Origin: Armigeres subalbatus
Lineage: Eukaryota > Arthropoda > Insecta > Diptera > Culicidae
Assembly (NCBI RefSeq): GCF_024139115.2
Contig: NC_085139.1
Coordinates: 11,937,533-12,001,532, forward strand
Direction of reading: 5' to 3'
Length of the DNA stretch: 64,000 bases
The position numbers were made by a program, and so were the translations under genes. This document shows positions 11,490 to 22,948 of this stretch, one piece after another (within the stretch, counting starts at the first letter, position 1; each line of letters opens with the position of its first letter). The notes beneath the pieces are model-generated. The model was not told where the DNA came from. It saw nothing but the letters and a program-made list of their open reading frames with translations, and ran no database searches.

Positions 11490-12180
11490 GTTTCACCATT
11501 TGGGTGTCTCCAGGTGTGCTTTCGGATGTTCTTTCGTGCTACTGATGGCCATCCCTCTGGCAGCAGCGAAATATACTAGCCGTAGGCCGTTGTCATTGGT
11601 AGCGGAGTGAAGGCTCTCCCTACCGATTATGGGACGGAAAAAGTCCTCTCTACCGACTTGAGCGTTAGCGTCTCCGATAACAATTTTCACGTCATGCTTT
11701 GGGCACTCTCCATACTGCCGCTAACCGCAAGTCAGACTTATCTGGATATGGCGTCCATATACAGATAAGTCTGACTTGCGGTTAGCGGCAGCATAGGCTT
11801 TATCAAGACATTCATAAAACGTGTCCTTCACGTCGTCGGATTTATCGTTTGTCGGTGCGTAAACGTTGATTAGGCTGTAATTGAAGAATTTGCCCCGTAT
11901 CCTCAACACACAGATTCGTTCTCTAATGGGTTTCCACCGCATTACTCGCTTCATCTGCTTGCCCATCACTACGAAACCAACTCCATGCTCTGCTTTTCCG
12001 CCGCCGCTGTGATAGATGTTATACTTGAATGCAGTGTTGGTCGTGGGGTCCACGGCTCGAAATTCACGTTCTCCAGATCTAGGCCATCGGACTTCTTGAA
12101 TAGCGAACTCGTCCAGGTTCATTTAGGGTCCTGACATTCCAGGTACCGAGTTTCCAATCATAGTCCTTATTTCGTTGCTG
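11490..12180 (-). pseudogene. RTE-like AP endonuclease, copy B
   Basis: From about 12165 leftwards the minus strand reads a KLGTWNVRTLNEPG-type start, then, after a short frame-changing deletion near 12122, FAIQEVRWPRSGE, VGFVVMGKQMKRV, FNYSLINVYAPTNDKSDD and, beyond the hairpin insertion, KIVIGDANAQVGRE (11690). These are motifs of the EEP/AP-like endonuclease of non-LTR elements. The frame is interrupted by the 77-bp hairpin at 11715-11791, so the C-terminal motifs lie in a separate open stretch. Confidence 0.8.
11715..11791. mobile_element. 77-bp hairpin insertion with CATA target duplication
   Basis: The arm at 11715-11744 is matched perfectly in inverted form by 11762-11791. The centre continues the pairing (one mismatch, then atatgg/ccatat) down to a 3-nt loop, CGT, at 11752-11754. 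Both flanks carry cata (11711-11714 and 11792-11795). The coding sequence of the endonuclease reads through naturally if the hairpin and one cata are discounted. This is an insertion with a 4-bp duplication, not an inversion of local sequence. The family is unknown. Confidence 0.8.
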
Positions 12181-12599
12181 GGTCGGTTGCCAAAAATAGC
12201 GTTCTCTTTTCTTCTATCTCAATTTTTTGTGGTATTTGAGGGTCTTCAGTAAGCTACCTTACCGGGGTCGCGTTACCTACATCGCGCTGGTGGGGCTGCC
12301 ATCTTAGGTATAGCTGACGCGATACAGCATTTCGTTGATCAGCCGCTGGGTACCAGGCAGACGCTGTTTGAGCCGCACCTCCTGGTGAACAGACGCTCGA
12401 GGCGTACCTTCTCACTCTAGCTGATGTCAGAAGGACAACAGTGACCAGGCTGCACTACCAGCTAAGTACACAACCCTTAGCTGGCGGTCTTTTGTCATCG
12501 AACGACCCGTGGACGCGTGAGATAGGAACTTGTGGGGACCAGAGCTCTGTTGGGCGCTCCTTCCTTGATGTCAACCCACCATTTTGCAGCCCAGCCCAT

Positions 12600-13240
12600 T
12601 CAGATATTGCTTCGAAAATTTTCCACGAGTTCCTCCAAAGTCTTCAGGGATTCCAAAACCTCCAAAAACTCACCAGGAATCTCATTCAGCAATTCCTCAA
12701 AAAATTTCCCTAAATATTCCTCCAGGATTTTCTATAAAAATTCTCGTAAGAATTTCTTCAAGAATTTTCCTGGATATTCCTAGGAAAATTCTGCCAGAAA
12801 ACTTTCCAGGATTTTCCGGAATTCCCAAGAATTTCACCGGAAATATACAAAGGAATAGCTTTTGCCATTCCTCTAGGAATCCTTCCGCAACTTCTAAAGA
12901 AGTTCTCCCATAAATCCATCCAAAATTATCTCAAGAATTCGTCTAAAAATTTCCTCAATATGTTCTACAAAAGTTCACTCAGCAATGTTTCAAAAAAAAT
13001 CCTTTGAAAAACTGTTCTGTAAACTAACGAGAATTCCTAAAAAAAAATCCTCCTTCAATTCTTCCACAAATTTCTTACAGGAACATTTCCGGAGATTACT
13101 GCAAAAAATGCTTCAGAAATTTCATATGAAATTCATATAGAAATTCTTCCATAAATTCTTCAGAGAATACTCTTGGAAATTACAATTCCCCGAAGAAGGA
13201 ATTTTCTACGAAGTTCTTGGAGGAGGTGCTTAAAAATTTT
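12600..13240. repeat. degenerate AATTCCT-type short repeats
   Basis: Back-to-back variants of ttcctccagaaattc, aagaatttcttc and gaattcc with no fixed period fill this stretch. The same texture recurs at 18960-19780, 20520-20640, 33890-33980, 34590-34790, 43300-43420, 51990-52180, 52600-52700 and 61640-61990. It is simple, AT-rich and probably non-coding. The open frames here (Phe/Ser/Lys/Asn-rich) are composition artefacts. Confidence 0.7.
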
Positions 13241-15480
13241 CACTCCATTATCAATAAAAGCTGGATTAATAATGGTATGTCGAAGTCTATGATTTCAATA
13301 CACATTATAGTGGTCATATTATTGGGTTTTAGTAACAACGATTCCCAAAGCTAGTTCTTCGTTTAGAAGAATAAGATCGTGGTTTCCAATGTTCGAATGA
13401 AAAAACAGCTACTTTACAATGGCCAAAGGTCTTCCAGCTATAAATAACCTCACTAATTAAGGGGATACAAATAGTTCAACACTCTCTGAATCTCTCTCGA
13501 GTGCCATCACTTGCGTCGCCTGATTTAAATTTCACTGCTTCTGCCATGGGCGATGGCAATAAGGCAACGGAGCTCACCTGGCAAAGTATGTCCATTTCAA
13601 TCCCCTCAAATTAGTTCGCATTCAAAGCGAGAACGGCAAAGACGACACCATCATCAATGTTTCGTTCCTACTGGCTCTGGATCGTAATGTTGATGTTGAG
13701 GAGAAAATCGGAACCCAAGAAACGTGCTGTATTTATTTCCCATTGAATTGTAAATATTTTTTAATTTGAATAAATGACTCTTTACCTAGTGCTTCTGTCC
13801 GTTGCGGTTGTCTCCGGCAAAGAGCGGTACCACACGCTAGAGCTGTAGCAACACTTCGCCCCAGAATGCCACCGGGAAATTTTCCTCTACAATAAAACCA
13901 CAGATTACAGTGTTGCCAGGCCGAACCCATCAAGCTTTAGAAATTATTATTTATTCAATCACATTTTCCATTCAATAGTAACAATTGAAAACATCCCGTT
14001 TGCAATTTCAAACAATGTCAAATATGAGTATTTGGCAACTCTGCAATAGAGACTTGAAAACCACCAGATATTGTAACGATTCCATTCCCTGCAGCCAAAA
14101 CAGACGACGTAACCGCGGGGCGGGCTCGGAAAGGCGACAACGGGGATGATACTGCGGTTTTATTTATGCTGATTGAATCAATCTTGTTCTTGTTACCGGG
14201 CAACCGGCCGTGTAGCGCGTAATTGGTAGCATCGCGAGGTTGACATGACAAGCCTACCGTGTGGTTGGCCATCGTTGTCTTCCAGATTTCTTCGCTGCTG
14301 GCCGCCCTAAAGACAATGCTGCGAAATTGTCAAGTGGTTTGAAACGTTCGATAAGCATATCAATCCATCAGATGTCATTCTAACGGGAAAATGCGGGGAA
14401 GCTTCTTCGCACGGTAGTTTAATTAGCAAAATCCGACGCTTTTCCTGGGGTATGAGTCAAATGGAAGAATGTTGAACACTTTGTCATCTTTGTAAGTCCT
14501 CGCCGGTCACGATATTGCACCAACAAATATGTAAACAAGTACTGCAACAACTGAAAAAAAAATGAATCTATGCAAGACAAGCACTGACAAATTAATTATA
14601 TAGTCATATTAGTTATTGCTGATTGCCTGTTTTCACCGTTTCATCCACGGAGGCAGACACGACCGCGCCGGGCCCTAGACAAGATGCGATATGAAGATAG
14701 CGAGTAAACGAACCGTACTCAAAGGGTCTTCATTGCTTTTTGAGGTCGAGGAAAATCCTCCAGATATACAATAAATAAAACCGTCATAAAATTATGGTGA
14801 TTACGTTCGAAAAAATAACACAAGCGACGAACCCATTCGATGACTGACTGCAACAAAGACGACCACGGCGACGAGGGCGTTGCTTTGGATCGAAGTGAGC
14901 CATGGACGAAGAAAAAAACCATCTATCATGACACCCCATTCTTCCTCTTCTAGGCTTCTTCTCGGTGACCGAGTCAACTGATGGAGCTGGACAAATGGTT
15001 CGATTGCTATGCCCGGAGGCCTTATGTGGATTTTGTCGTCGCTGTGGCAACGAATTACGAATGAATGGTTTTCTAAAAAGGTTCAAATTAATCAAACGAT
15101 GCTACCGGAATGCAATTGTGCTCCCGGCGGGGGAGGTATTGAAGAAGGGAAATGGTGGGAATACGTGAGTGACAGAGTAACAAGGAATGTAAAGCATTGG
15201 TATTCACACCCAAAAAACAAATCTTACAATTATTGTATAAAATCTTGGCATATACAATTCTGTAACGTTATAGTACAAGAAGTGTAAACCTTTTATACAG
15301 ATGCTGTATTCAAATAATACAATTTGTAAGATGTCAATACAACGATTGTATAAAAATCTCACGAAGTGTATATCATTTTTTTATCTATTGCATTTATTTG
15401 ACAGGCTCAGGCGTGTATAACACTTAACGGAGCCGAGATTCTTTTTGATATTTACAATTGATATCATTATTATTTGCAGT
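13240..15480. other. no clear gene; one short open stretch of unknown status
   Basis: At 13586-13755 the plus strand stays open for about 60 codons (…HLAKYVHFNPLK…VDVEEKIGTQET…) with a more protein-like composition than its surroundings, but it has no start codon, known motif or clear splice sites. The rest contains short open frames without motifs. Around 15215-15365 there are repeated tacaat/attgta words suggesting a decayed foldback element. I would not call a host gene here. Confidence 0.3.
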
Positions 15481-15539
15481 TAATACGAGGAAGGGATATA
15501 GACCAATATACTCGTGGCGACTCAAGGTTAGATTACGTA

Positions 15540-16105
15540 ATTTAAGGACGGACGGGGCTGGGATTTGGGTTTAAGGTATTTCAGCTGCTCATCCGGGTAT
15601 TTGACATGACTGGTGTAGCGTAGCGTCGTGCTCGAGGTTTGGTTCTTCAGGGAGCATCTTCCGGATGGCCAGAGCATCATAGTACACGGAACAATAAGAC
15701 AGAGACAAGAAAAAAACTGAGAAAGAAAGAAAAATGAGGTATTAGACCGGCTCCGCACCTACATAGATTGCTATCAACCAGTTTAATCCTGTGGAGATGT
15801 GCGTTTAGTGAATAGTGATTAGACATAAGCCTCGACATCGCGCGAATGAAGCCTCGGCTTAAGTCCTCACCTATGAACCATGCTCGCGTAGAAACTTTTG
15901 GAACTATGGAAAAAAGCCACCGTCCAAGTTCATTGTGTGACCAATTCATTAGCCAGTTTTGAAGAGTACTCTGACGGGCTAATGGGAAAAACTCGTAATT
16001 CGAGATTTGTCTATCATAAACATCACCTTTCTGTGCGCCCACCTTTGCTAGCGAGTCCGCCTTCTCATTGCCATAGATCACGCATCTGCTCTCTTATGTT
16101 TGCAA
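15540..16105 (-). pseudogene. LOA-type LINE RNase H C-terminal relic
   Basis: The minus frame at 16081-15745 reads GNEKADSLAKVGA, then W…W…ELGRW, WFIGEDLSRGF, MSRLMSNHYSLNAHLHRI and CRCGAG. That is the end of an RNase H domain (AD.LAK..A) plus the following C-terminal region found in LOA/I-like LINEs of mosquitoes. Codons further left (about 15690-15560) resemble the rest of the tail but are out of register, with an A/G-rich expansion at 15700-15735 near the break. The element is 5'-truncated near 16105: no RT or endonuclease is present upstream. The clade name is tentative. Confidence 0.7.
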
Positions 16106-16460
16106 GAAAGTAAGATGCGTGCTTAACTGGTTTCATCGTAATGCAATGTTTACAAAACCGATGTAACAGTAACTTTTATCAAGGTGATGAAAAACGAAAA
16201 AAAAAATTTAACTACAATAACAGCTGTTGAGGCTTAACTTCAATTATGTAAACTGAAACATGTATATTATAATAGTGATGAACTTAACTTTAAAATTAAA
16301 AAATCACTTAAATAAAGTTAAAAAAAAGTGTGTTATAATGAAGAAGGATCGTTTGGCCGAAACTTATTCGGCCGAAAACCATTTGGTTGACAGCCATTTG
16401 GCCGATCAACTCATCTGGCCGGTGGTTTCTCGACTCAACAAAAAAAAATGGAATGGAATG

Positions 16461-16622
16461 TATTCAACCGTCTAAGACCAGTTTAGTACTCTCCAAGTCG
16501 AGTCAAGTACGAGACACTGAAGACGACCACACAGTTGTGGTCGAAATACGAATCTGCAGAGATATCAAAATAATTGGTGGAATTAACTGGAGAGTACCAA
16601 ACTCGTCTTAGACGGTAGAATA
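16461..16622. mobile_element. foldback MITE of about 160 bp, core cgtacttgactcg family
   Basis: The left end attcaaccgtctaagac pairs with the right end gtcttagacggtagaat (one base extra), followed inwards by gtactctcca / tggagagtac. The core (gtacgagacactgaagacgacc, then gtggtcgaaatacg) is itself partly palindromic and is shared in opposite orientation with 42888-42945. Confidence 0.7.
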
Positions 16623-16800
16623 TGTCATTTGAGTGAATTTGTCACGTGACCGAAATGGTAATTTGGCAGAATAGGTCATTTCGCCGAATAAGTCATACCC
16701 GAGCAAGAAAAAATAACTCAATAATAACTCATTCTGTTATTGATACCTTACACTGTTATGAACTTGCTTTGCATAAGAGGTAACATACCAAGAAAGTAAT

Positions 16801-16927
16801 ACCAAAAAATAATATGCAAAATACTTCAGTTATTACAATACCAAACGCATAACAAATTATTATTCGTTTGGTATTTAAATACCTGAAAATTTTGTTCCTA
16901 AAGTATTTTGCATATTATTTTTTTGGT
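16801..16927. repeat. foldback sequence with 26-bp inverted arms
   Basis: The arm at 16801-16826 (accaaaaaataatatgcaaa and six more bases) is matched inversely by 16901-16927 with one extra T. A second inner pair (ataccaaacg / cgtttggtat) lies at 16838-16873. The AT-rich flanks (16690-16960) are probably part of the same decayed MITE. Confidence 0.65.
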
Positions 16928-17215
16928 GCAAAGAAAGTTCATACCAATTTATGTTATCGTGGTCGTCACTCCTGCTCGAGTTTGGCCAAACAAGTCATTT
17001 GGTTAAACAAGCCAATTGGCTGAACAAGTCGTTTGGCCGAATAATTCGTTCGCATAAAAAGACGCCTCTGAAAATTCTCTCTTTAGTTAGAAATGGTCTT
17101 CTAACTTCTTTTCTCACTTTTTGCAGTGAGAAGTGAGAAATGATTATTGAGAAGTGAGACGTCAAATGACCTATTTGTCCAAACGAACTATTCGGTCGAA
17201 CGACCCATTCCGCCA

Positions 17216-17513
17216 GGGGCCCTCCTTAGCCGTGCGGTAAGACGCGCGGCTACAAAGCAAGACCATGCTGAGGGTGGCTGGGTTCGATTCCCGGTGCCGG
17301 TCTAGGCAATTTTCGGATTGGAAATTGTCTCGACTTCCCTGGGCATAAAAAAGTATCCTCGTGCTAGCCTCATGATATATGAATGCAAAAATGGTAACCT
17401 GGCTTAGAAACCTCGCAGTTAATAACTGTGGAAGTGCTTAATGAACACTAAGCTGTGAGGCGGCTCTGTCCCAGTGTGGGAATGTAATGCCAATAAGAAG
17501 AAGAAGAAGAAGA
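17216..17513 (+). mobile_element. tRNA-derived SINE, Feilai type
   Basis: The head carries RNA polymerase III box A (tagccgtgcgg, 17227-17237) and box B (ggttcgattcc, 17280-17290), preceded by a tRNA-like ggccctccttagc start. The body (gacttccctgggcat, gttaataactgtggaagtgc, aacactaagctg, ctctgtcccagtg) and the (aag)n tail match the Feilai SINE of Aedes as I know it. Flanking sequences acccattccgcca (17203-17215) and acccattcggcca (17514-17526) form a 13-bp target duplication with one mismatch. It sits inside GGCCAAATGA repeats. Confidence 0.9.
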
Positions 17514-17611
17514 ACCCATTCGGCCAAATGACTTGTTCGGCCGAATAGCCTAATGACCTGTTCCACAAAGTGACCTATTCAGCCAAATGACTCGTTCGGC
17601 CAGATAATATA

Positions 17612-18583
17612 CACACTTAATTTTTTTCACCGGGCTCGGTAAATGAATTACCGATTTCTCAACAGCTGAGCTCTCAGTAGTCACCTCGGTAATCGATTTC
17701 AACTACCGAGCTCTCGGTTCGGCATTCGCGACAGCGATATGTCAAAAATTACCGAGTACTCGGTACAGAAAATACCGAACACTCGGTATAAAAATACTGG
17801 TGAGTCTGTAAAATTAGTGCAGACCACTGTAATTTAAATTACCGATTTTAATGTAATTATCGTCTTCCTTATTGATAATGAAAAAAACACCAACAATATC
17901 CGATTTTTTTGAATATATTTAACAGTTTATTTTGAATAGTGTTGTTTAGTAGGAGGAAATTTATTAATATATGCTTCTATAGTACTTTCGCTTTCCAAAG
18001 TCGTTTATTCTTCAACATAGCCAATCCACTCGAAGACAGCAATGGGGATTTTACTCGGCGTGCAAGTGTCTGAAAATTTGATAGCAATAATCGAGGCAAT
18101 AATCTAACATCAATTAATTTAAATGGTAATAATGCACTTACCTGTATGCACATTGCATATTATTAAAAGGAACCCAAGTACAAATCGTGATTAGAACTGA
18201 TTTCACTCCAAATTTTCGCACTCGAAAAAATAAACGAGGAGCCTAACCAAAAAAAAATGCCGCCTCATCAAGTATCCCAGAAGTTGTTCGGAAACCGAGT
18301 GTTTTGTACATATTTTACCGTACACTCGGTATATCGTATCATTTTTACTGAGGGATCAGTATAATTCATTGACAGATATAGAAAAATTTCGTAAAACTGA
18401 GTAGATCGGTAAATTATTCTACCGAAGTTCAGTATATTATTTTACTCTACTGAGACATCGGCAAAAAATATTGCGGAAGTCAGTAAAATCTGCAAAATCT
18501 ACCGTTGTCTCGGTTGAAAATTAATTTTACCGGATGAAATCAGTAAATCATATTACCGAGCAGCAATTCTGGATTTAAGTGTG
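17612..18583. mobile_element. 972-bp non-autonomous element with CACACTTAA ends, TA target
   Basis: CACACTTAA at 17612-17620 is matched inversely by ttaagtgtg at 18575-18583, with TA on each outer side (17610-17611 and 18584-18585). Imperfect inverted similarity continues inside: both arms read ctcggtaat…ttacyga and are studded with cggta and ccgag words (for example ctcggtacagaaaataccg). No open frame of note. TA duplications fit a Tc1/mariner-type MITE. It interrupts the GGCCAAATGA field. Confidence 0.7.
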
Positions 18584-18829
18584 TATGCATCCAAATGACC
18601 TATTCGGTCAAATGACCTGTTCGGCCAAATGGCCTTTACGGCCAAATGACTTTCGGCCTGATGATCTGTTTGGCCAATTTGGCGGACAAACAACTTTCGG
18701 CCTAATGATATTTGGCCGAATGGTATTCGGTCAAACGGCCGTTCCCCATTATAACAGTGGCAGGCATTGTAATGACATGATGAGTTAATCAGGAATGTAA
18801 CAATAGCCAAAGAAAATAATATATTTTGC

Positions 18830-18955
18830 AGTAGCCATCGAGCGAGTAAGTACAGTGCGGGTTTTAGTCGTCGCGAAATGGTTAAAATACCGAATCAGTC
18901 TTCAGTGAATTACGTTAGACACGCATTGCGTTTTCGTCTAACATAATATATGGAT
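18830..18955 (+). repeat. dispersed repeat, 5' block (first copy)
   Basis: gccatcgagcgagtaagtac, gtcgtcgcgaaatggt and cgaatcagtc here match 53485-53600 (gctatcgagcaagcg, gtcgtcgcgaagtagt, cgaatcagtc). The cagtgcg..tttt phrase resembles the initiator region of LINE 5' ends. No protein follows directly. Confidence 0.6.
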
Positions 18956-19900
18956 TTGCAACAATTTCTATAGGTTTTAAAAATTCATGTAGAAATTTCT
19001 TAGTATTTTTCTAGGAATTCATTTCAGAGAATTTCTTAAAAAAGTTTCTTTAAAAAAAATCCCCCAAGAATTCTGTAAGAATATTCTCCAGCCAATCTTC
19101 CAGAACTTCCTCCAGGAAATTCATTGATAACTAACTTAGAGCATTCCTCAAAAAACTTTTAGCTACTCTTACAGAAATTTGAGTATTCCTTCAGTAATTC
19201 GCCCGGAAATTTCTTTAAAATTCCCATAAAAATCCAGAATTTCTTCAAAAATTTCTTTAGAAATTTCTTTAGATTTTTTTCTCGAAAAAAACATCAAAAA
19301 ATCTTTCGGAAATTACTTCAAGAATTCTTTCGATTTTTTTTTAGGAATTCCATTGGAAATTAATTTAAAAGTACCTTTAGGAATACAGCTGTTGGAGGTA
19401 TTCATCAGATATGTATTCCATTAATAATTAGTATTTTAGTATTTTTGGTATTTTTCGGATATCTCTTATTTAAAAAAATGACCATTCCAAAATCCCTTCA
19501 ATCATTTTGTTGAAAATAACTTCATAAGCTCTTTCCGATATTTCATCAGGAATTTCTTCGGGAATTTTCTTCGGATTCCTTCAGGAATCCTGTCAAATAC
19601 TATTTAATTCTTCAGTACAGTAAATCTCCGGAAGTATTCTTCCAACAAAACTTCGGATACATTTCAAGTGTTTTGTATTTTTTAACTAAAAGAATTTTTG
19701 AAGCAAAAGCTGCAGGGAATTTCGAAAGAAATTCTATAATTATTTTGGGAGATTTTTGTCTTCGAAGTCTTGAAGGGAATTGAAAACTGTGTTTTTAATC
19801 TTTTCCAGACGTTTCTGTCCATTTAGGGCCTTTTTCAAAGGGGTCGATTTATAAAAGTTTCTTCGTCAAATATGTTTCTATAACATAGTTTTCAATTCCC
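18955..19900. repeat. AATTCCT-type degenerate repeat stretch
   Basis: The same texture as 12600-13240: serial aatttcttc, ggaattcc and cttcaggaat variants. The phrase gttttcaatt(c)ccttcaag and its inverted partner occur at about 19780 and 19890. No gene. Confidence 0.6.
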
Positions 19901-19959
19901 TTCAAGACTGCAAAGCCAAAAATATCCCAAAATAAGTTCAATACTACTGTAGTAACTGT

Positions 19960-20495
19960 AGGCCAATTCTCGAGAGCTTATCCATTGTATGGGCGCCAAC
20001 GACGTAACCTGGAATCTGAGAATCGAGCGTATCCAAAAACGATTCATCAGGCTCGCATTGAGACATCTTCCGTGGCGGGACCCCGCGAATCTTCCTGCCT
20101 ATCCCGAACGATGCCTATTGCTTGGTCTTGATACCTTGGATCGGCGACGGAAAATTCAGCAGACTACGTTTATTGTGAAGTTGCTGAACGGAGAAATCGA
20201 TTGCTCCCATCTCCTTTCGTTGATTGGATTCCGCGTACCTGGAAGAATGCTGAGACAGCGGACATTGCTGCACACTGGATTTCATCGCACTCTATTTGGT
20301 TATAACCAGCCCATATGTACCATGATTCGTTTGTTTTCATCGATTGAAGCTGCATTCGATTTCGGAATTTCCACATCCCAGTTTGTGAATAGATTAAAAA
20401 GACAGAACCTAATTTAAGCTAATATTCATGTTATTCATTAAGACTGTTGAATGTCAGATGAATTATAAATAAACAAATAAACAAATAAACAGTCG
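19960..20495 (+). pseudogene. LINE reverse transcriptase C-terminal tail
   Basis: The open frame 19989-20417 carries RIERIQKRFIRLALRHLPWR, LPAYPERCLLLGLDTLDRRR, FIVKLLNGEIDC and LKRQNLI-stop. This is the post-RT tail of jockey/CR1-like LINEs of insects (RIE..Q..FIR.ALR…RC.LL…TL..RR). The expected upstream sequence is out of frame at about 19980. A short 3' UTR ends in repeated aaacaaat units (20467-20495), a LINE-type simple-repeat tail. It is a 5'-truncated copy lying within a larger repeat split between 18955 and 20870. Confidence 0.7.
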
Positions 20496-20869
20496 AGTAA
20501 AAACATAAAATGAAGATGTTCTATATAAATTTCCAAAGAAATTCTCAAAGGAATTTTCGGAAAAAATCCTATTTTTCTCCAGAAATTCTTTCAGGAACAT
20601 CATCAAGAGTTCTTTCGGAAGTTTGCACAGGATTTATCAAAATTGGTGGCATAACAGTTGTTTTTTCAAAACAACGTTGGCGAAGATATTTAAATTTCAG
20701 TGAAAATAAACGTGCCCAATTGTGCCCTAGTTTTACTCAGCCAGTGATCGCAGATAACCAATTAAATTTTTTTATGCAAACAGTGTCATGGAAAGTAATT
20801 TGTGTTCACGTTCAAGTTTGTAGGATTTGTTCATAAGAAAAGTTGTTTCACACTGCTAGCTGAATCTTA

Positions 20870-21070
20870 TTTTAGAAAATAAATATTCACCCATACAGTA
20901 TGTACATGGTAGGCCAACATTTAAGTAGTGAAAAATAAAAATGATTATTCTTGCTTCTCTATTTGGAACTAATTTTTCTCCCATAATCATAAATGACTGT
21001 GAGGACGTGGCCGTGGTCTTGAATTTAAGAAACTCCAAAGCATGTTCAGTAGAGTGATTCATTTTTTGAC
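20870..21070 (+). repeat. dispersed repeat, 3' block (first copy)
   Basis: ggaactaatttttctccc, cgtggccgtggtcttgaat and aagaaactccaaagcatg match 53735-53820 (cgaactaattttcctcccc, acgtggccggc, ggtcttgaat, aagaaactccgaagcatg). With 18830-18955 it forms one repeat split by about 1.9 kb of inserted material. Confidence 0.6.
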
Positions 21071-21079
21071 TTTTTTGCT

Positions 21080-22190
21080 TCATGATGCTTAAAGGATTAC
21101 ATTTGCCATTTTTAAACTTTTAAACTTAAATTTTTAAAAATTTTGACTGATTTGGATATTATTTGAGTTTGAAGTTTGTATAAAAATTACTATGAAAACA
21201 GTAACTATTATGGAAAACCAAGCTAAGCTAATAGAAAAATAGCGAGAGAAAAATAATATGTGCCATGAGATCTGATGAATGAATAGGACACATTAGCGTT
21301 TATTGGCTTAAAATGGAAAATATCCGAAGACCATATAACCAATAACAAACAAAAACATCAAAATTCACGATTCATGGAAATGTATTTATATTCAAGTTCA
21401 TACACCTGTCCCTAAGTGCCACTTTATGTAAACAATTCATACAAAAACCTAAATAGTGGGGAATATAATAATACCGTTGGGCACTGATTTCTATACAAAA
21501 TGGTCACGTTTGAAAGTTAAAATCTCGATTCCTAGCAATTTAATTAAATTGCAATTTTGACTTCCTGCTTAAAAGATTAAACTCGTTGATACGATGTGAA
21601 TTGTTTGATTGCATATGCCCTCTTCCAGATGAAAATGCTCAGTGCTCGATAGGGGTTCACATGCGTAAAGACTGATGATGAGGAAGGACCATTTTCTTAG
21701 TTTCTGCTCGGGCTCGGACCGATGGGGGACTTGCTTAGACGAAGAAGTACCTAATCTTCTTTTGACGTAGGATTACGTCTTTCCGGAACATTGGGGGGTC
21801 ATTCTACAGTTTCAAATTTGAGACCGTCACGAAAAGTGGTCAGGAAGTATGGGCTAATAACTCAGCCGTCTTTCAACCGATTTTAAAGATTTTGGTGTTA
21901 ATCGATCGACGAACTCTTTAAGATTTTGCTCAGCTATCGAAAAAATGCATTCAAAGTGCTGAACTATTGAAAAATTGAATTTTACTAGGCACTGAAAATC
22001 GGTAAACCAACCAATCGCGATGTGCATCGCAAGCACAGACATCAAAATCGTGCAACCTACGGGCTCGACTCCAATCCTCAGTTCGACTAAATTTTCTCGG
22101 AGAGCGGGCACAACGATGACGCCCGTAGGAGCAGTCTCAGCAGAAAGTGGAACATCGAGAGGCCATCGCTAAAAGCAACAATCTTCGGAC
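21080..22190. other. no gene; contains one dispersed repeat copy
   Basis: 21761-21930 (tttgacgtaggattacgtc, then gagaccgtcacgaaa 60 bp later, then ccgatttt..agattt) is related to 48991-49180. The remainder shows no motif. The open frame at 21854-22111 (minus) lies inside this repeat and is not credible. Confidence 0.5.
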
Positions 22191-22948
22191 TATCGTTTAG
22201 TTATTGTTAGTGGCGCATTTTGGAAAGAAAACCGGTTCTTCTCAGGACCAAAATTTTATTAGAAGATAGAGTTGATTGCAAAATGGCAGCGATTACGGTC
22301 CCCGCATACCAGTGGCGTCACTGAAAATGTTTTCTTAATAGTGACTATTTAGCAGAAAAGTGAAATTTTTACGCAAGATACGGACTATCGTTTGTTTGCT
22401 ATGATTGATTAGAAAGGCGCATTGTGGATCAAAATCAATTCTTGGCAAATGTACTATTGAGAGGTAGAGCCAAAATATTTTCTTCAAAGTGCACATCATA
22501 ACCGCTTGGCGACGGTAGAAAGTTGGAATCTGCTATCTATTAAAAGTGCGGGAATTAAACAATGATGACGTCTCACATCATTGAGTTGCGTCAAATGAGA
22601 TTTTCCCAAGATTCTGATTTCGGCGTACTTGCTGTTTATTATTGGAAAGGCGCGTCATTGGAAACAAAATCATCTTTTTACACGGGAGAAGGTTGAACCG
22701 AGACAAAAATCTGCAAAAATGCAAATCATAATCGCTTGGTGACGGGCAAAGTTCTTTGGCTGTAGCAGCCGATGCGCTCCTTGCATGGAGACGTTCCAAA
22801 ACAATGTATTAGGATGGATGACTTCTATCGTGTTCCAGCGGCAAATTCTTAATTGGCTGACAGTGCATCAGTAGTGGAAATTCATTACAAAATTTTGATT
22901 TCCGGCGTGCACGGTACGAAAATTCCTCTCCTCTTTGAGTGAGACTGT

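Larger units (their letters stand above)
9707..12600 (-). mobile_element. RTE-like non-LTR retrotransposon, copy B
   Basis: Minus-strand order: 5' region (about 12600-12180), AP-type endonuclease (about 12165-11490), linker (11190-10730), RT (10730-9905) and a short C-terminal remnant. The 3' end near 9717-9707 reads aagtaagtaagtg in element sense, a short tandem tail of the type that RTE-clade elements use in place of poly(A). The C-terminal region is truncated: the sequence jumps from a VEEFVYLGTL motif (about 9835) to a short tail, where copy C continues for some 180 residues. The element lies beside the BEL gag start, implying insertion into the BEL 5' leader. The 5' limit is approximate. 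Confidence 0.75.
16340..18750. repeat. field of degenerate GGCCAAATGA-type repeats, interrupted
   Basis: Runs of about 20-bp variants of ggccaaatgacctattcggc occupy 16345-16440, 16640-16700, 16980-17060, 17160-17215, 17514-17607 and 18588-18745. The gaps between them are explained by inserted elements (16461-16622, 16801-16927, 17216-17513, 17612-18583). The same texture appears at 35795-35850, 47495-47800, 48780-48830 and 48930-48960. It is common in Aedes-like intergenic DNA and has no coding content. Confidence 0.8.

Noticed and set aside
13586..13755. Possible host exon (about 60 open codons)
   Set aside because: No start, family motif or strong splice signals were seen; kept only as a remark.
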